This document shows positions 27,296-35,776 of a DNA stretch of 64,000 nt, piece by piece. The stretch is from contig NZ_BAABMF010000009.1 in the NCBI RefSeq assembly GCF_050402865.1, forward strand, positions 62,001-126,000. Direction: 5' to 3'. Both the position numbers and the translations under genes were made by a program. How positions within the stretch are numbered: the first letter of the stretch is position 1; the number at the start of each line of letters is the position of its first letter. The DNA is from Clostridium_AF sediminicola (GTDB lineage: Bacteria > Bacillota > Clostridia > Clostridiales > Clostridiaceae). The notes beneath the pieces were generated by a model, which saw only the letters and a list, made by a program, of their open reading frames with translations, did no database searches and was not told where the DNA came from.

Positions 27296-27865
27296 ATGCA
27301 ACAGATTGCTATTATTGAGGCCTTGGATAATAGAGAAACTGATAAAAATATATGCGAAGAAAATGATATTGCTTATATTTTTGATAGTTACTATAAAAGG
27401 GTATTTAATTATATTTATTACAGAGTTAATAAACAAGAGATAACAGAGGATCTCACTAGTGAAGTTTTTGAAAAAATAATACTTAAAATAAGCACGTTTT
27501 CGGATAAGAAATCTCCCTTTGAAGTATGGGTATTTGCTATTGCTAGAAATGTAGTAAATGATTATTTCAGAAATCTAAAAAAATATAGGCTCTTCTCTCT
27601 TGAGGTAGTTAAGGATTTTGTTTCAAAAGAAAAAACTCCAGAGGAATTTATAATAAGGGAAGAAACTAATGAAGGACTTTTTCAGGCTTTAAAAATACTT
27701 AGTACAAAAGAAAGAAATATTGTTGCCCTTAAGTTTGGCGCAAATCTAAAAAATAAGGAAATTGCAGTAATGTTAGATATTACTGAAAGTAATGTAGGAG
27801 TAATACTTTATCGTACAATGAAAAAGTTGAGAAAAGAAATTGAAAGAAGGGGAGAAAATGAGTAA
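27296..27865 (+). CDS. ECF-type RNA polymerase sigma factor
   Basis: A 189-residue sigma-70 family protein with only regions 2 and 4. Region 2 (about 25-95) has YIFDSYYKRVFNYIYYRV and WVFAIARNVVNDYFRN. Region 4 (about 125-180) has LSTKERNIVALKFGANLKNKEIAVML, ending in a basic helix. ECF factors direct polymerase to stress or envelope genes when released from an anti-sigma factor. The stop overlaps the downstream membrane protein start by 8 bases, which is the normal layout for a cognate anti-sigma gene. The SD AAGGAAGG precedes the ATG. The regulon is not visible. Confidence 0.9.
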   Translation: MQQIAIIEALDNRETDKNICEENDIAYIFDSYYKRVFNYIYYRVNKQEITEDLTSEVFEKIILKISTFSDKKSPFEVWVFAIARNVVNDYFRNLKKYRLFSLEVVKDFVSKEKTPEEFIIREETNEGLFQALKILSTKERNIVALKFGANLKNKEIAVMLDITESNVGVILYRTMKKLRKEIERRGENE

Positions 27866-28820
27866 AAGAAGTATTGAAGATAAATTTTCTATTGATATTG
27901 ATGCTTATTTTAAGGGGATAGAAGATAGTAATAATTTAAACTCAAAAGAATATAAAGATATTTTACAACTAGGTAAGAATTTGGTGGATAATGATTTTAG
28001 CAAAAATAGCAACAAAGAAGATATATTTAAAAGAGTTTTAAATGATATAGATGAGAATAGAGGAGATAATAGTATGAAGAAATCAAATAAAATCAAACGT
28101 TCCGCTATTGCAGCGGCAGTAGTAGGTGTAATGGGTCTTTCACTGATCCAATCATCATATGCACAGGACCTTGTAGAAAAAGTAATAAATATAATTTCTG
28201 TAGGACATATTAATGCAATGCAAGTAGAACCCTCTATGGAAGAAACATTTCCTGTTGCAGAAGAATTAAAAGGTAAAATTTTTGATGAAGGTGGAAATCC
28301 AATAGAAGTAGCTACAAAAGAAAATGATGGGAAATGTTATACAGCTGATGGTGAACTAATTGTAGAAATCTTAGATGGTGAGATTATAACTGAAGCTGAA
28401 CAAGAAAAGATGGATAAAGAAGGAAAGCTAATAGTTAATGATTCTAAGAAATTAAATGATTATACATGTTTTAATGTTATAGTTCCTGGCTATCTACCAG
28501 AGGGGTATAAATTTGATAGAGCAGAATTTTATAAGGATGATAATGGGATTGTTAATAACACAAAATATATTAATTTATATTTTATGAATAAAAAAACAGA
28601 AAAAGAGATTTTTATGCAGCAAAGATTTGCAGATGAAGAAACTGGATTTACAATGTCAACAGATGGAAAAATCCAAAAAGTAAAGGTAAATGGAGAGGAT
28701 GCAATAATTTCTGATGATAGGAATATTGATTGGGAATTTAATGGTGTAATATATTGTTTATCAGGAAGAGGAGAAATTACAAAAAGTGAATTAAAAAAGA
28801 TCGCAGAATCGATTAAATAG
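27858..28820 (+). CDS. Putative membrane anti-sigma factor with DUF4367-like C-terminus
   Basis: A 320-residue single-pass membrane protein. The cytoplasmic N-terminus (1-80) is acidic and helical, one TM lies at about 82-100, and the rest is extracytoplasmic. The C-terminal about 110 residues (YTCFNVIVPGYLPEGYKFD onward) resemble the DUF4367 domain of clostridial anti-sigma proteins. No zinc-binding HxxxCxxC motif is visible in the N-terminus, so it is not a classical ZAS protein. The start ATG at 27858 follows AAGGGGAG, inside the 3' end of the sigma gene. Context, overlap and topology all point to control of the sigma factor by sequestration; this was not shown directly. Confidence 0.75.
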   Translation: MSKRSIEDKFSIDIDAYFKGIEDSNNLNSKEYKDILQLGKNLVDNDFSKNSNKEDIFKRVLNDIDENRGDNSMKKSNKIKRSAIAAAVVGVMGLSLIQSSYAQDLVEKVINIISVGHINAMQVEPSMEETFPVAEELKGKIFDEGGNPIEVATKENDGKCYTADGELIVEILDGEIITEAEQEKMDKEGKLIVNDSKKLNDYTCFNVIVPGYLPEGYKFDRAEFYKDDNGIVNNTKYINLYFMNKKTEKEIFMQQRFADEETGFTMSTDGKIQKVKVNGEDAIISDDRNIDWEFNGVIYCLSGRGEITKSELKKIAESIK

Positions 28821-28875
28821 AAATTAGAATTCTAAAAATTTTACTTGGAAGAAATTATTTGAGCGTAGTAAATAG

Positions 28876-28906
28876 AGAATCCGAAATTGGATTCTTTATT
28901 TTTTGT
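28876..28906 (+). terminator. Intrinsic terminator of the sigma/anti-sigma operon
   Basis: AGAATCC / GGATTCT arms with a 6-base loop, followed by TTATTTTTT. Confidence 0.75.
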
Positions 28907-29005
28907 GGTTTAATACCTCATGGATAATATTGATTTAGTTGATTAAAAAATGTATATTATATATAAGTTAATAGTATTTTATTATAAGTTAAAGGGTGAA
29001 AGATT

Positions 29006-29503
29006 ATGAAATTAACATTGAAGAATATAGATAAAAAAGCATTACAATCTGGAGTTTCTGTATTTTTGTGTATTGTACTTTGTCCTATATTTCATATCGA
29101 GTCTTCTTTTTATGCAACAATTGCAGCAGTTATTACATCTCAAACAGATGTATTAGAGTCATTTAAAACAGGAAAAAACAGAATATATGGAACTTTTATA
29201 GGTGCGTTGATTGGAATTTTTTTTGCTATATATTTTCGTGGTAATCCCTTGTTTTGTGGTTTGGGTGTAAGTATCATAATTTACATATGTCATAAAATAT
29301 GGGGAACGCCTGCTACAAATGTGGCATGCATTGCTTTTATAGCTATTATGCTAAATATTCGTCCAAATGATACGCCTGTAGAGTATGGAATGTATCGTTT
29401 TATTGACACAACCTTTGGTGTAATGATATCAGTTGCTACCTCTTATTTTCTTTTTCATAATCCAATCTTAACAAAATTTTATGAAATAAAAGAGGACAAG
29501 TAG
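29006..29503 (+). CDS. FUSC/aromatic acid exporter (ArAE)-family membrane protein
   Basis: A 165-residue protein with about five closely spaced TM helices. The YATIAAVITSQTDVLESFKTG segment followed by RIYGTFIGALIGIFF is characteristic of the ArAE_1/FUSC-like membrane half. Full exporters of this superfamily have an added cytoplasmic domain of 100 or more residues that is missing here, so this is a short, stand-alone membrane version found in many Firmicutes. Transport substrate and direction are unknown. The SD AAAGGGTG precedes the ATG. It is probably monocistronic, in a loose array of single genes. Confidence 0.8.
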   Translation: MKLTLKNIDKKALQSGVSVFLCIVLCPIFHIESSFYATIAAVITSQTDVLESFKTGKNRIYGTFIGALIGIFFAIYFRGNPLFCGLGVSIIIYICHKIWGTPATNVACIAFIAIMLNIRPNDTPVEYGMYRFIDTTFGVMISVATSYFLFHNPILTKFYEIKEDK

Positions 29504-29639
29504 GGGTTTATTCTTTTTTATATTAATTGATTAATAACACCTATTAATGTAAAATGAAGTAGTAATATGAAATATAAATAATAATTTAATTTGTGAAGAA
29601 AATACGATCAAAGTGTTTATATTGGGTGGGGTGATAAAT

Positions 29640-29891
29640 ATGGCAACAATTGTTAAGAATATTAATAATGGTGAAAAGTATTTTTTAGTAGGTACAGGAT
29701 TTGGGGCTTATAAAGCTACAAGACCAAGTTTTTTTGGAGGTAATTTGTTTCCAGTAGAAGATGAAGATACAATTACTGTAGTTGCAATTTGTGATGGTAA
29801 TGGAAAAATACATTGGATTCAATCTTCTGAAATTGAAGTTGTATCTATAGATGGAGTTCCTCTTTCTGAAATAGCAGGACAATTAAAATAA
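29640..29891 (+). CDS. Small conserved-looking protein of unknown function
   Basis: An 83-residue soluble protein, predicted mostly beta-strand, with no TM or signal. It alternates hydrophobic strands with Gly-rich turns (FLVGTGFGAYKATRPS, VVAICDGNGKIHWIQSSEI), which suggests a small barrel or sandwich. I do not recognise a family. The ATG at 29640 has the strong SD GGGTGGGGTG; an in-frame ATG nine codons earlier does not. It has its own terminator (29939-29969), so it is likely a real, separately expressed gene. Neither neighbour suggests a role. Confidence 0.65.
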   Translation: MATIVKNINNGEKYFLVGTGFGAYKATRPSFFGGNLFPVEDEDTITVVAICDGNGKIHWIQSSEIEVVSIDGVPLSEIAGQLK

Positions 29892-29938
29892 AGATAAATA
29901 TTTAATTAAAATAGTTAACCAAAAGTGTTTGGAAAAAA

Positions 29939-29969
29939 AGTTAGTCATTATATAGGCTGGCTTTTTTTT
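29939..29969 (+). terminator. Intrinsic terminator after the small protein gene
   Basis: AGTTAGTC pairs with GGCTGGCT through several G-U wobbles, followed by eight Ts. The rest of 29970-30136 holds only AT-rich spacer with no clear promoter. Confidence 0.6.
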
Positions 29970-30136
29970 ATTTAAAATTTTTGTCACTAAACTAAAGAGG
30001 CTTAGAAAAAGTTATGTTTGTTTTTTTAGATAAAAAATAGGTAAATACATGGTTTATGACTGTATTAACAGACGATGAAAGTTCTCAATAAATTATTTAT
30101 AATTAAATTAAATAAAAGAAATGAGGTGAAGGTAAT

Positions 30137-30970
30137 TTGACAATTGAGATTACTACTTTAATTGAAAATAAAAAGGGTGAACATTTAGGATTATTTAATG
30201 AGCATGGTATCTCTTTTTATATAAAAAAAGATAATGAAGCTATTTTATTTGATACAGGACAGAGTGATAAATTCTTAAAAAATGCGGAACAATTAGGGGT
30301 AGATTTAAGTAATATTAAGCAAATTGTTTTAAGTCATGGGCATTATGACCATACAGGCGGATTCATTCATTTAGTAGAGAAGTTGGGAAATTCATTTTCT
30401 TTAAATATTAGTAAATGTTTTTTTGATAAAAAGTATGGCTTTAATGGATTAGCATATGAATATTTAGGGAATAATTTTGATGAAACATATTTAAAAAAGA
30501 AAGAAATTAGTGTAAACTATATTGAAAAAGATATGGTAGAAATTACTAATGATATATACTTATTTTCTAATTTTCAACAGATTTGTGATTATGAAGAGAT
30601 AAATTCACGATTTCGTAAATTAGTTAATAATGAGTTTGTAGTGGATAAATTTCAGGATGAAGTTGTTGTAGGAGTAAAAACAGAAAAGGGATTATTAGTG
30701 ATTTTAGGGTGTTGTCATTCCGGAGTTGTAAATATTTTAGAAACGATAACAAAACGCTCTGGAGAATCCATTTATGGAATAATTGGAGGAACACACTTGG
30801 TAGAAGCTAATAATAAAAGAATAGTGCATACTTTAGAATATTTTGAAGAAAAAGATATAAAAATACTGGGTATTTCACATTGTACTGGTGAAAAAGCTAT
30901 AAAGGAACTTAAAAAATATAAAGATAAGTTTTTCTACAATTCTACAGGAACTTCACTGATTTTAGAATAA
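30137..30970 (+). CDS. MBL-fold metal-dependent hydrolase (COG1237-like)
   Basis: A 277-residue metallo-beta-lactamase-fold protein. The metal motif SHGHYDHTGG gives H67, H69, D71 and H72; later ligands include the His in GCCHSGVVN, and the C-terminal region has GISHCTGEKA. The pattern resembles COG1237 proteins, annotated elsewhere as dihydropterin ribofuranosylaminobenzene phosphate synthase-like, a function not established in bacteria. Initiation is at a TTG with GAGGTGAAGG upstream. It lies 21 bases before a CdaR-type regulator and probably opens the glycerate/gluconate operon, although its role there is unclear. Confidence 0.85.
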   Translation: MTIEITTLIENKKGEHLGLFNEHGISFYIKKDNEAILFDTGQSDKFLKNAEQLGVDLSNIKQIVLSHGHYDHTGGFIHLVEKLGNSFSLNISKCFFDKKYGFNGLAYEYLGNNFDETYLKKKEISVNYIEKDMVEITNDIYLFSNFQQICDYEEINSRFRKLVNNEFVVDKFQDEVVVGVKTEKGLLVILGCCHSGVVNILETITKRSGESIYGIIGGTHLVEANNKRIVHTLEYFEEKDIKILGISHCTGEKAIKELKKYKDKFFYNSTGTSLILE

Positions 30971-30991
30971 TAGTAAAATCGGAGGTAAACT

Positions 30992-32155
30992 ATGAAATTA
31001 CAAGATATTGCACAAAAGATTGTTGATGCGACTATGGAGATTATTGATAACAGGAATGTAAATATTATGGACAAGAATGGGTTTATTATTGCTTCTGGTG
31101 ATAGAAATAGAATAACTACTTTCCATAAAGGCGCAGATGATGTTATAAAGTCTAATAAAGATGTTGAAATATATCCAGAGGATGTAAAGAATTACCCTGG
31201 TGCAAAAGAAGGGGTGAATATGCCTATAAACATCGAGGGGAAAGTACTTGGAGTAGTAGGAGTTTATGGACATCCTGATAAAGTTAGAATTGTTGCAAAT
31301 CTTGTAAAAACTTCAGTTGAGTTAGCTTTTGAGCAATATCTTATATCTGAACAAGTTAAACTTGTTGGAGATTTAAAACAACAAATAATAAGAAAAATAA
31401 TATATCAAGATGTTACAAAAAATGAAGAAGAAATTTTATGCCTTTGCAAAGTTGCAAGTTTAGAAATTTCAACAAAAAGAGTTTCTGTAATAATTGAACT
31501 AATTGGTAAGGATAAGATGGATTCTGGAGAAGTTTTTAAGAATAATAGGATTATAGAAAAATACATGATGAATAGTAGGTTTATAGACAATAATGATATT
31601 ATTGGGATAATAAATGATAATATTGTAGTTTTTAAAAGCCTTTGTTATTACAAGGATGAAATTACAAAAGAATATTTAGAAAAATTGTCAAGAAAGATAT
31701 ATGAGAATTGTGGATTAGAAATAAGAATAGCATGTGGAAGTTTCTATGAAGGAATACATGGATTAAAGGAATCCTATAATGAGTCAAAGTCATTATTTAA
31801 TAATAGTAATGAATCAGTTCAAGATATTAAGAATTTAAATGTGCAAACTACTTATTTATTAAACCAAATTGAGAATGAAAAACTAGAACATTTTATTAAA
31901 CCAATTTATGAAAAAGTTTTAAATGATAAAGGGATACCAGAGGTGTGGATAATAAATACACTTGAAGCACTTTTTGAAAACGATTTAAATTTAAGTGAAA
32001 CCGCAAAATGTTTGTATTTACATAAAAATTCATTAGTGTACAGAGTAAAGAAGATTGAAAAGTTATTAGGATTATCAGTAACAACAAATTTTAATCATTC
32101 TGTATTACTTAAGTTGTTACTAGTATATATTCACAAAGTTAACAATAAAAAATGA
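30992..32155 (+). CDS. CdaR-family sugar-diacid/glycerate-responsive regulator
   Basis: A 387-residue transcription factor. Residues about 1-135 are the sugar diacid recognition domain (LQDIAQKIVDATMEIID, GVNMPINIEGKVLGVVG). A middle region with weak GGDEF-like or PucR fold follows, and the C-terminal PucR-type HTH (about 325-380) has NLSETAKCLYLHKNSLVYRVKKI. CdaR-type proteins activate transport and breakdown of glucarate, galactarate, glycerate or related acids. It sits directly before a GntP permease (12-base gap) and in the operon with glycerate 2-kinase. This makes glycerate or a sugar acid yielding it the likely effector. The SD GGAGG lies 7 bases before ATG. Confidence 0.9.
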   Translation: MKLQDIAQKIVDATMEIIDNRNVNIMDKNGFIIASGDRNRITTFHKGADDVIKSNKDVEIYPEDVKNYPGAKEGVNMPINIEGKVLGVVGVYGHPDKVRIVANLVKTSVELAFEQYLISEQVKLVGDLKQQIIRKIIYQDVTKNEEEILCLCKVASLEISTKRVSVIIELIGKDKMDSGEVFKNNRIIEKYMMNSRFIDNNDIIGIINDNIVVFKSLCYYKDEITKEYLEKLSRKIYENCGLEIRIACGSFYEGIHGLKESYNESKSLFNNSNESVQDIKNLNVQTTYLLNQIENEKLEHFIKPIYEKVLNDKGIPEVWIINTLEALFENDLNLSETAKCLYLHKNSLVYRVKKIEKLLGLSVTTNFNHSVLLKLLLVYIHKVNNKK

Positions 32156-32167
32156 GGAGGAATTTTA

Positions 32168-33511
32168 ATGAGTTCAGGTTTCGGTTTAATTGCTATTATT
32201 ATTATTGCTGTTGTAGGTATGGTAGTGCTTATATCAAAATTTAAGTGGCATCCATTCATTGTACTTTTACTTAGTGCGTATTTTGTAGGGTTAGCTTCAG
32301 GAATGTCTGTTGATGATTTGTTAAGTACAATTAAATCTGGTTTCGGTGGCATATTGGGTAATATTGGTATCGTTATTATTGCTGGAACAATTATAGGTAC
32401 TATTTTAGAAAAAACAGGAGCAGCACTTACTATGGCGAACACTATATTAAAATTAGTAGGTAAAGATAAGGCTCCGCTTACTATGAGTTTAACTGGATAT
32501 GTAACTAGTATACCCGTATTTTGTGATTCTGGGTTTGTAATATTATCACCAATTAATAGAGCACTAGCAGAGAAATCCAAGGTTTCTCTTGCAGTTATGG
32601 CTACAGCGTTAAGTTCAGGTTTATATGCTACTCACTGTCTAGTGCCACCGACTCCTGGACCAATAATTATGGCAGATACGTTAAAGGCTAATCTTGGATT
32701 GGTTATTATAGTGGGAGCTTTGGTATCAATTCCAGTAATGATTGCAGGATATATATATGCTATAAAAGTTGCATCTAAATATGATGTACCAGCTAATCCT
32801 GAAACAACTGTGGAAGAGTTACTTCAAAAATATGGAGAACTACCACCTGCATTTGCATCATTTTCACCAATATTATTACCAATTGTTTTAATTGCTTTAA
32901 AGTCAATAGCTGATTTCCCATCAAACCCTGTTGGAACTGGTATGGTAAAACAAGTATTTGATTTTATAGGTAATCCTATTACAGCATTAATATTTGGAGT
33001 TTTCTTAGCTTTGAGACTTATACCAAAGAGTGAAGATAAAAATAAATTTGAATGGATATCAAGCGGGATTGTTAATTCAGCTTCAATATTAGCTATAACT
33101 GGAGCAGGTGGAGCTTTAGGGGCAGTACTAAGAGCACTTCCAATTGCTGATGTGCTAGGTAGTTCTTTAATAAAATTAAATATAGGAATTTTAGTTCCAT
33201 TTATTATTGCTGCTATATTAAAAACTGCTATGGGAGCATCAACAGTTGCTATGATTATAACGTCTGCAATGGTAGCACCGCTTATGGTACAAATGGGAAT
33301 GACATCAGAGTTGGCTAAGGTTTTAGTTGTGCTAGCTATAGGAGCGGGTTCTATGACTGTATCACATGCTAATGATAGTTATTTCTGGGTAGTATCTCAA
33401 TTTTCAGATCTTGATACGGCTACAGCATATAAATGTCAGACTGGGGTTACTTTAGTTCAAGGTATAACAGCTATTGTTGTTATTGGTGCTATGTCATTGT
33501 TCTTATTATAA
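32168..33511 (+). CDS. GntP-family gluconate/glycerate:H+ symporter
   Basis: A 447-residue permease with about 12 TM helices, the usual size and topology for GntP/GntT. Family segments seen include YFVGLASGMS, GTIIGTILEKTGAALTMA, SIPVFCDSGFVILSPI, YATHCLVPPTPGPI and SHANDSYFWVVSQFS. GntP proteins take up gluconate, glycerate or related hydroxy acids with a proton. The AGGAGG SD is 7 bases before ATG. It stands between a CdaR regulator and glycerate kinase genes, pointing to D-glycerate or a C4/C6 sugar acid. The exact substrate cannot be told from sequence. Confidence 0.92.
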   Translation: MSSGFGLIAIIIIAVVGMVVLISKFKWHPFIVLLLSAYFVGLASGMSVDDLLSTIKSGFGGILGNIGIVIIAGTIIGTILEKTGAALTMANTILKLVGKDKAPLTMSLTGYVTSIPVFCDSGFVILSPINRALAEKSKVSLAVMATALSSGLYATHCLVPPTPGPIIMADTLKANLGLVIIVGALVSIPVMIAGYIYAIKVASKYDVPANPETTVEELLQKYGELPPAFASFSPILLPIVLIALKSIADFPSNPVGTGMVKQVFDFIGNPITALIFGVFLALRLIPKSEDKNKFEWISSGIVNSASILAITGAGGALGAVLRALPIADVLGSSLIKLNIGILVPFIIAAILKTAMGASTVAMIITSAMVAPLMVQMGMTSELAKVLVVLAIGAGSMTVSHANDSYFWVVSQFSDLDTATAYKCQTGVTLVQGITAIVVIGAMSLFLL

Positions 33512-33529
33512 TAATTTAGAGGTGAGTAG

Positions 33530-34135
33530 ATGAATCTTGTACAAAAAATTATAATTAAATATGCAAGTACTTGTATAAGTAAGGGAAAAGTTGAAAAAGC
33601 ATTAAAATTAGTTAAGAGCATTGAAAGTCTTGAATATGAAAAATTCTTTTATGAGGGAGTTTGTTACTTTGAGATGGGAAGTTTTTATAAAGCAAAGGAA
33701 AATTTAGAACATGCTCTATCTTTAAAAGAAGATTATAATTGTGCAAGAGTTTTATTTGAAATATATATACAAATTAAAGAATGGGATAATGCTAATGAAG
33801 TTATAAAAAATCATAAGAATAAAAAGGGTGTAAAGACTTTAATAAAGATTATAAAAGATGAAAACAAAAGAGAAAGATATGCTACACATAACAAAAACAT
33901 TTATTTAGCTTTAAAATGTATAAGAGAGAAAAAATATGATAATAGTATAGCCTATTACCAGCAGGCATTAGGAGATGCTACTGATAAAGCTAATATATAT
34001 AATCAAATAGGTGGTATATATTTAAATTATATAAAAGATAAACAGAAGGCAGAAGAATATTTTTCAATGGCTTGTAACATGAAACCTGCAAATAAAATTT
34101 ATAAAATGAATTATGCAAAGGTGAAATTAAGCTAA
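33530..34135 (+). CDS. TPR-repeat protein within the glycerate operon
   Basis: A 201-residue soluble helical protein. Tetratricopeptide-like repeats are visible, for example FYEGVCYFEMGSFYKAKENL, YLALKCIREKKYDNSIAYYQ and IYNQIGGIYLNYIKDKQKAE. There is no catalytic domain, TM or signal. TPR proteins mediate protein contacts, so it might scaffold or regulate something, but a partner is not evident. The gene is 18 bases after the permease and 23 before glycerate kinase, same strand, with SD GAGGTGAG. Such a gene is not a usual member of CdaR-GntP-glycerate kinase operons. Confidence 0.78.
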   Translation: MNLVQKIIIKYASTCISKGKVEKALKLVKSIESLEYEKFFYEGVCYFEMGSFYKAKENLEHALSLKEDYNCARVLFEIYIQIKEWDNANEVIKNHKNKKGVKTLIKIIKDENKRERYATHNKNIYLALKCIREKKYDNSIAYYQQALGDATDKANIYNQIGGIYLNYIKDKQKAEEYFSMACNMKPANKIYKMNYAKVKLS

Positions 34136-34158
34136 TCTAGGAAAGGAGGCAAAAGGGA

Positions 34159-35295
34159 ATGATGAAAATAATCGTTTCTCCAGATTCATTTAAAGGAACA
34201 ATGAGCTCGTTAGAAGTATGTGACATAATTGAAAAAGGTATAAATAATATTATGCAAAATGTAGAAGTTATAAAAATACCAATAGCTGACGGAGGAGAAG
34301 GAACTGTGGATGCTTTTCTTGAAGCTATTGGGGGAGAAAAGGTTTATGTAAGGGTAAAAGGACCACTTTGGGATGAAGTTGAAGCCTATTATGGTATTTT
34401 ACCTGATGGCAATACTGCAATAATTGAGATGGCATCTGCCTCCGGTATTACTTTAGTTGAGGGTAGGAAAAATCCTTTATTAACGACTACTTATGGTACT
34501 GGAGAATTGATAATTGATGCGTTAGATAAAGGATGTAAAAAAATTATTGTAGGCATTGGAGGAAGTGCCACTAATGATGGTGGAATTGGAATGGCTGCAG
34601 CATTAGGTGTTAAATTTTTAGATATTAATGAAGATGGAATTGATTTAAATGGTGGCGGATTACAGCACTTAGATAAAATAGATAATTCATGTTTAATAGA
34701 TGGACTAAATGATTGTGAAGTAATTGCTGCTTGTGATGTGAATAATTCTTTATATGGAGTTAATGGTGCTGCTTATGTATTTGCTCCGCAAAAGGGTGCC
34801 GATGAAGAAATGGTAAAATTATTAGATCATAATCTTAAAAATTATGCAGGTATTTTAGCTAGAGATTTAGAGATAGATATACAAAATGTACCAGGTGCTG
34901 GCGCGGCTGGTGGCTTAGGAGCTGGATTAGTTGCTTTCACCGGTGCAAAATTACAATCAGGAATAGATATTGTTTTGGATACAGTAAAATTTGATGAAGT
35001 AGTATCTAATGCTGATTTGGTAATTACCGGAGAAGGAAAGATTGATGGTCAAAGTTTAAGAGGAAAGGTTCCTATTGGTATTTCACAAAAGGCTTCAAGA
35101 TATAATGTTCCAGTGATAGCTGTAGTTGGAGCAATTGGTGATGAAATTGAAGAAGTTTATAAGAAAGGAATAACAACAGTTTTTACAACTAACTTAAAGC
35201 CAGAACCTTTTGAAAAAGCTAAAATTAATTGCAAAGAAAATTTGCTTAAAACAACTGAATCTATAATGAGATTAATTAAAATATTTAAGAAATAA
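34159..35295 (+). CDS. Glycerate 2-kinase (GlxK/GarK family)
   Basis: A 378-residue kinase that phosphorylates D-glycerate to 2-phosphoglycerate, feeding glycolysis. It shows the family start IIVSPDSFKGTMSSLEV, then IPIADGGEGTVDAF, GIGGSATNDGGIGMAAALG, GAGAAGGLGAGLVAFTGA and TGEGKIDGQSLRGKVP. Length matches GarK/GlxK. The AGGAGG SD precedes two tandem ATGs (34159 and 34162); either may be used. It ends the operon with the CdaR regulator and GntP permease. A long AT-rich hairpin follows 17 bases after the stop. Confidence 0.95.
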   Translation: MMKIIVSPDSFKGTMSSLEVCDIIEKGINNIMQNVEVIKIPIADGGEGTVDAFLEAIGGEKVYVRVKGPLWDEVEAYYGILPDGNTAIIEMASASGITLVEGRKNPLLTTTYGTGELIIDALDKGCKKIIVGIGGSATNDGGIGMAAALGVKFLDINEDGIDLNGGGLQHLDKIDNSCLIDGLNDCEVIAACDVNNSLYGVNGAAYVFAPQKGADEEMVKLLDHNLKNYAGILARDLEIDIQNVPGAGAAGGLGAGLVAFTGAKLQSGIDIVLDTVKFDEVVSNADLVITGEGKIDGQSLRGKVPIGISQKASRYNVPVIAVVGAIGDEIEEVYKKGITTVFTTNLKPEPFEKAKINCKENLLKTTESIMRLIKIFKK

Positions 35296-35312
35296 TAACA
35301 ATTTACTGTAGA

Positions 35313-35370
35313 AATAAAATATATGTTTCTTATAATTTCTAAACAAATTACAAGAAATATATATTTTATT
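35313..35370 (+). terminator. Long AT-rich hairpin after glycerate kinase
   Basis: A 19-bp stem (35313-35331 with 35352-35370, one G-T wobble) around a 20-base loop. The 3' arm itself is T-rich. It is a probable operon end. A TATAAT at 35394-35399 may be the -10 of the riboswitch transcript, but no good -35 is seen. Confidence 0.6.
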
Positions 35371-35446
35371 ATATCTAATATTCACAAATAGTGTATAATA
35401 TTGTAGAAACATTAAACATGTTAGGGAAAATTTAATAAAACTGTTT

Positions 35447-35626
35447 AAGTGCTTTGACTATTGGTCAAAGGTAATAGGGAATCAGGTGAAAATCCTGAGC
35501 GGTCCGGCCACTGTAAATGGAGAGCGATTTTTCAATAATGCCACTGGAATTTTCTGGGAAGGTGAGAAAAAGCTAAGATCCATAAGTCAGGAAACCTGCT
35601 TATACAGAGTAAGTATTGATCTTCCG
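35447..35626 (+). ncRNA. Cobalamin riboswitch
   Basis: The conserved core of the B12 aptamer is present: GGTGAAAATCC (35485 region), GGCCACTGTAAATGG, a second GCCACTG (35540 region), GGGAAGGTGAGAAAA, and the B12 box AAGTCAGGAAACCTGC at about 35584-35599. Order and spacing match the family. Ends are approximate. It lies before an ABC transporter operon, with a terminator hairpin in between. By known behaviour, bound adenosyl- or other cobalamin should reduce expression. Confidence 0.93.
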
Positions 35627-35705
35627 ATGAAAGATTGAAATACAAAGTGGAGAAAATTTATTTTTTTATGTAAAAAAGTTTTATTATACATAGAAATTTC
35701 TTGTT

Positions 35706-35740
35706 AAGCTTTGACTTTCATACGGAAGTCAAAGCTTTTT
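35706..35740 (+). terminator. Riboswitch expression platform terminator
   Basis: A perfect 12-bp stem AAGCTTTGACTT / AAGTCAAAGCTT with an 8-base loop and T-tail. It ends 37 bases before the first transporter gene. The 9-mer GCTTTGACT also occurs at 35451-35459, at the aptamer 5' end, so the 3' arm could pair there instead. Confidence 0.85.
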
Positions 35741-35776
35741 CTATATACACAAATAATAATTAGGAGGAAATTTATT

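Noticed and set aside
35711..35776. Upstream extension of the Opp/Nik binding protein
   Set aside because: It reads into the terminator hairpin of the riboswitch; the ATG at 35777 with AGGAGG and a proper lipoprotein signal is better.
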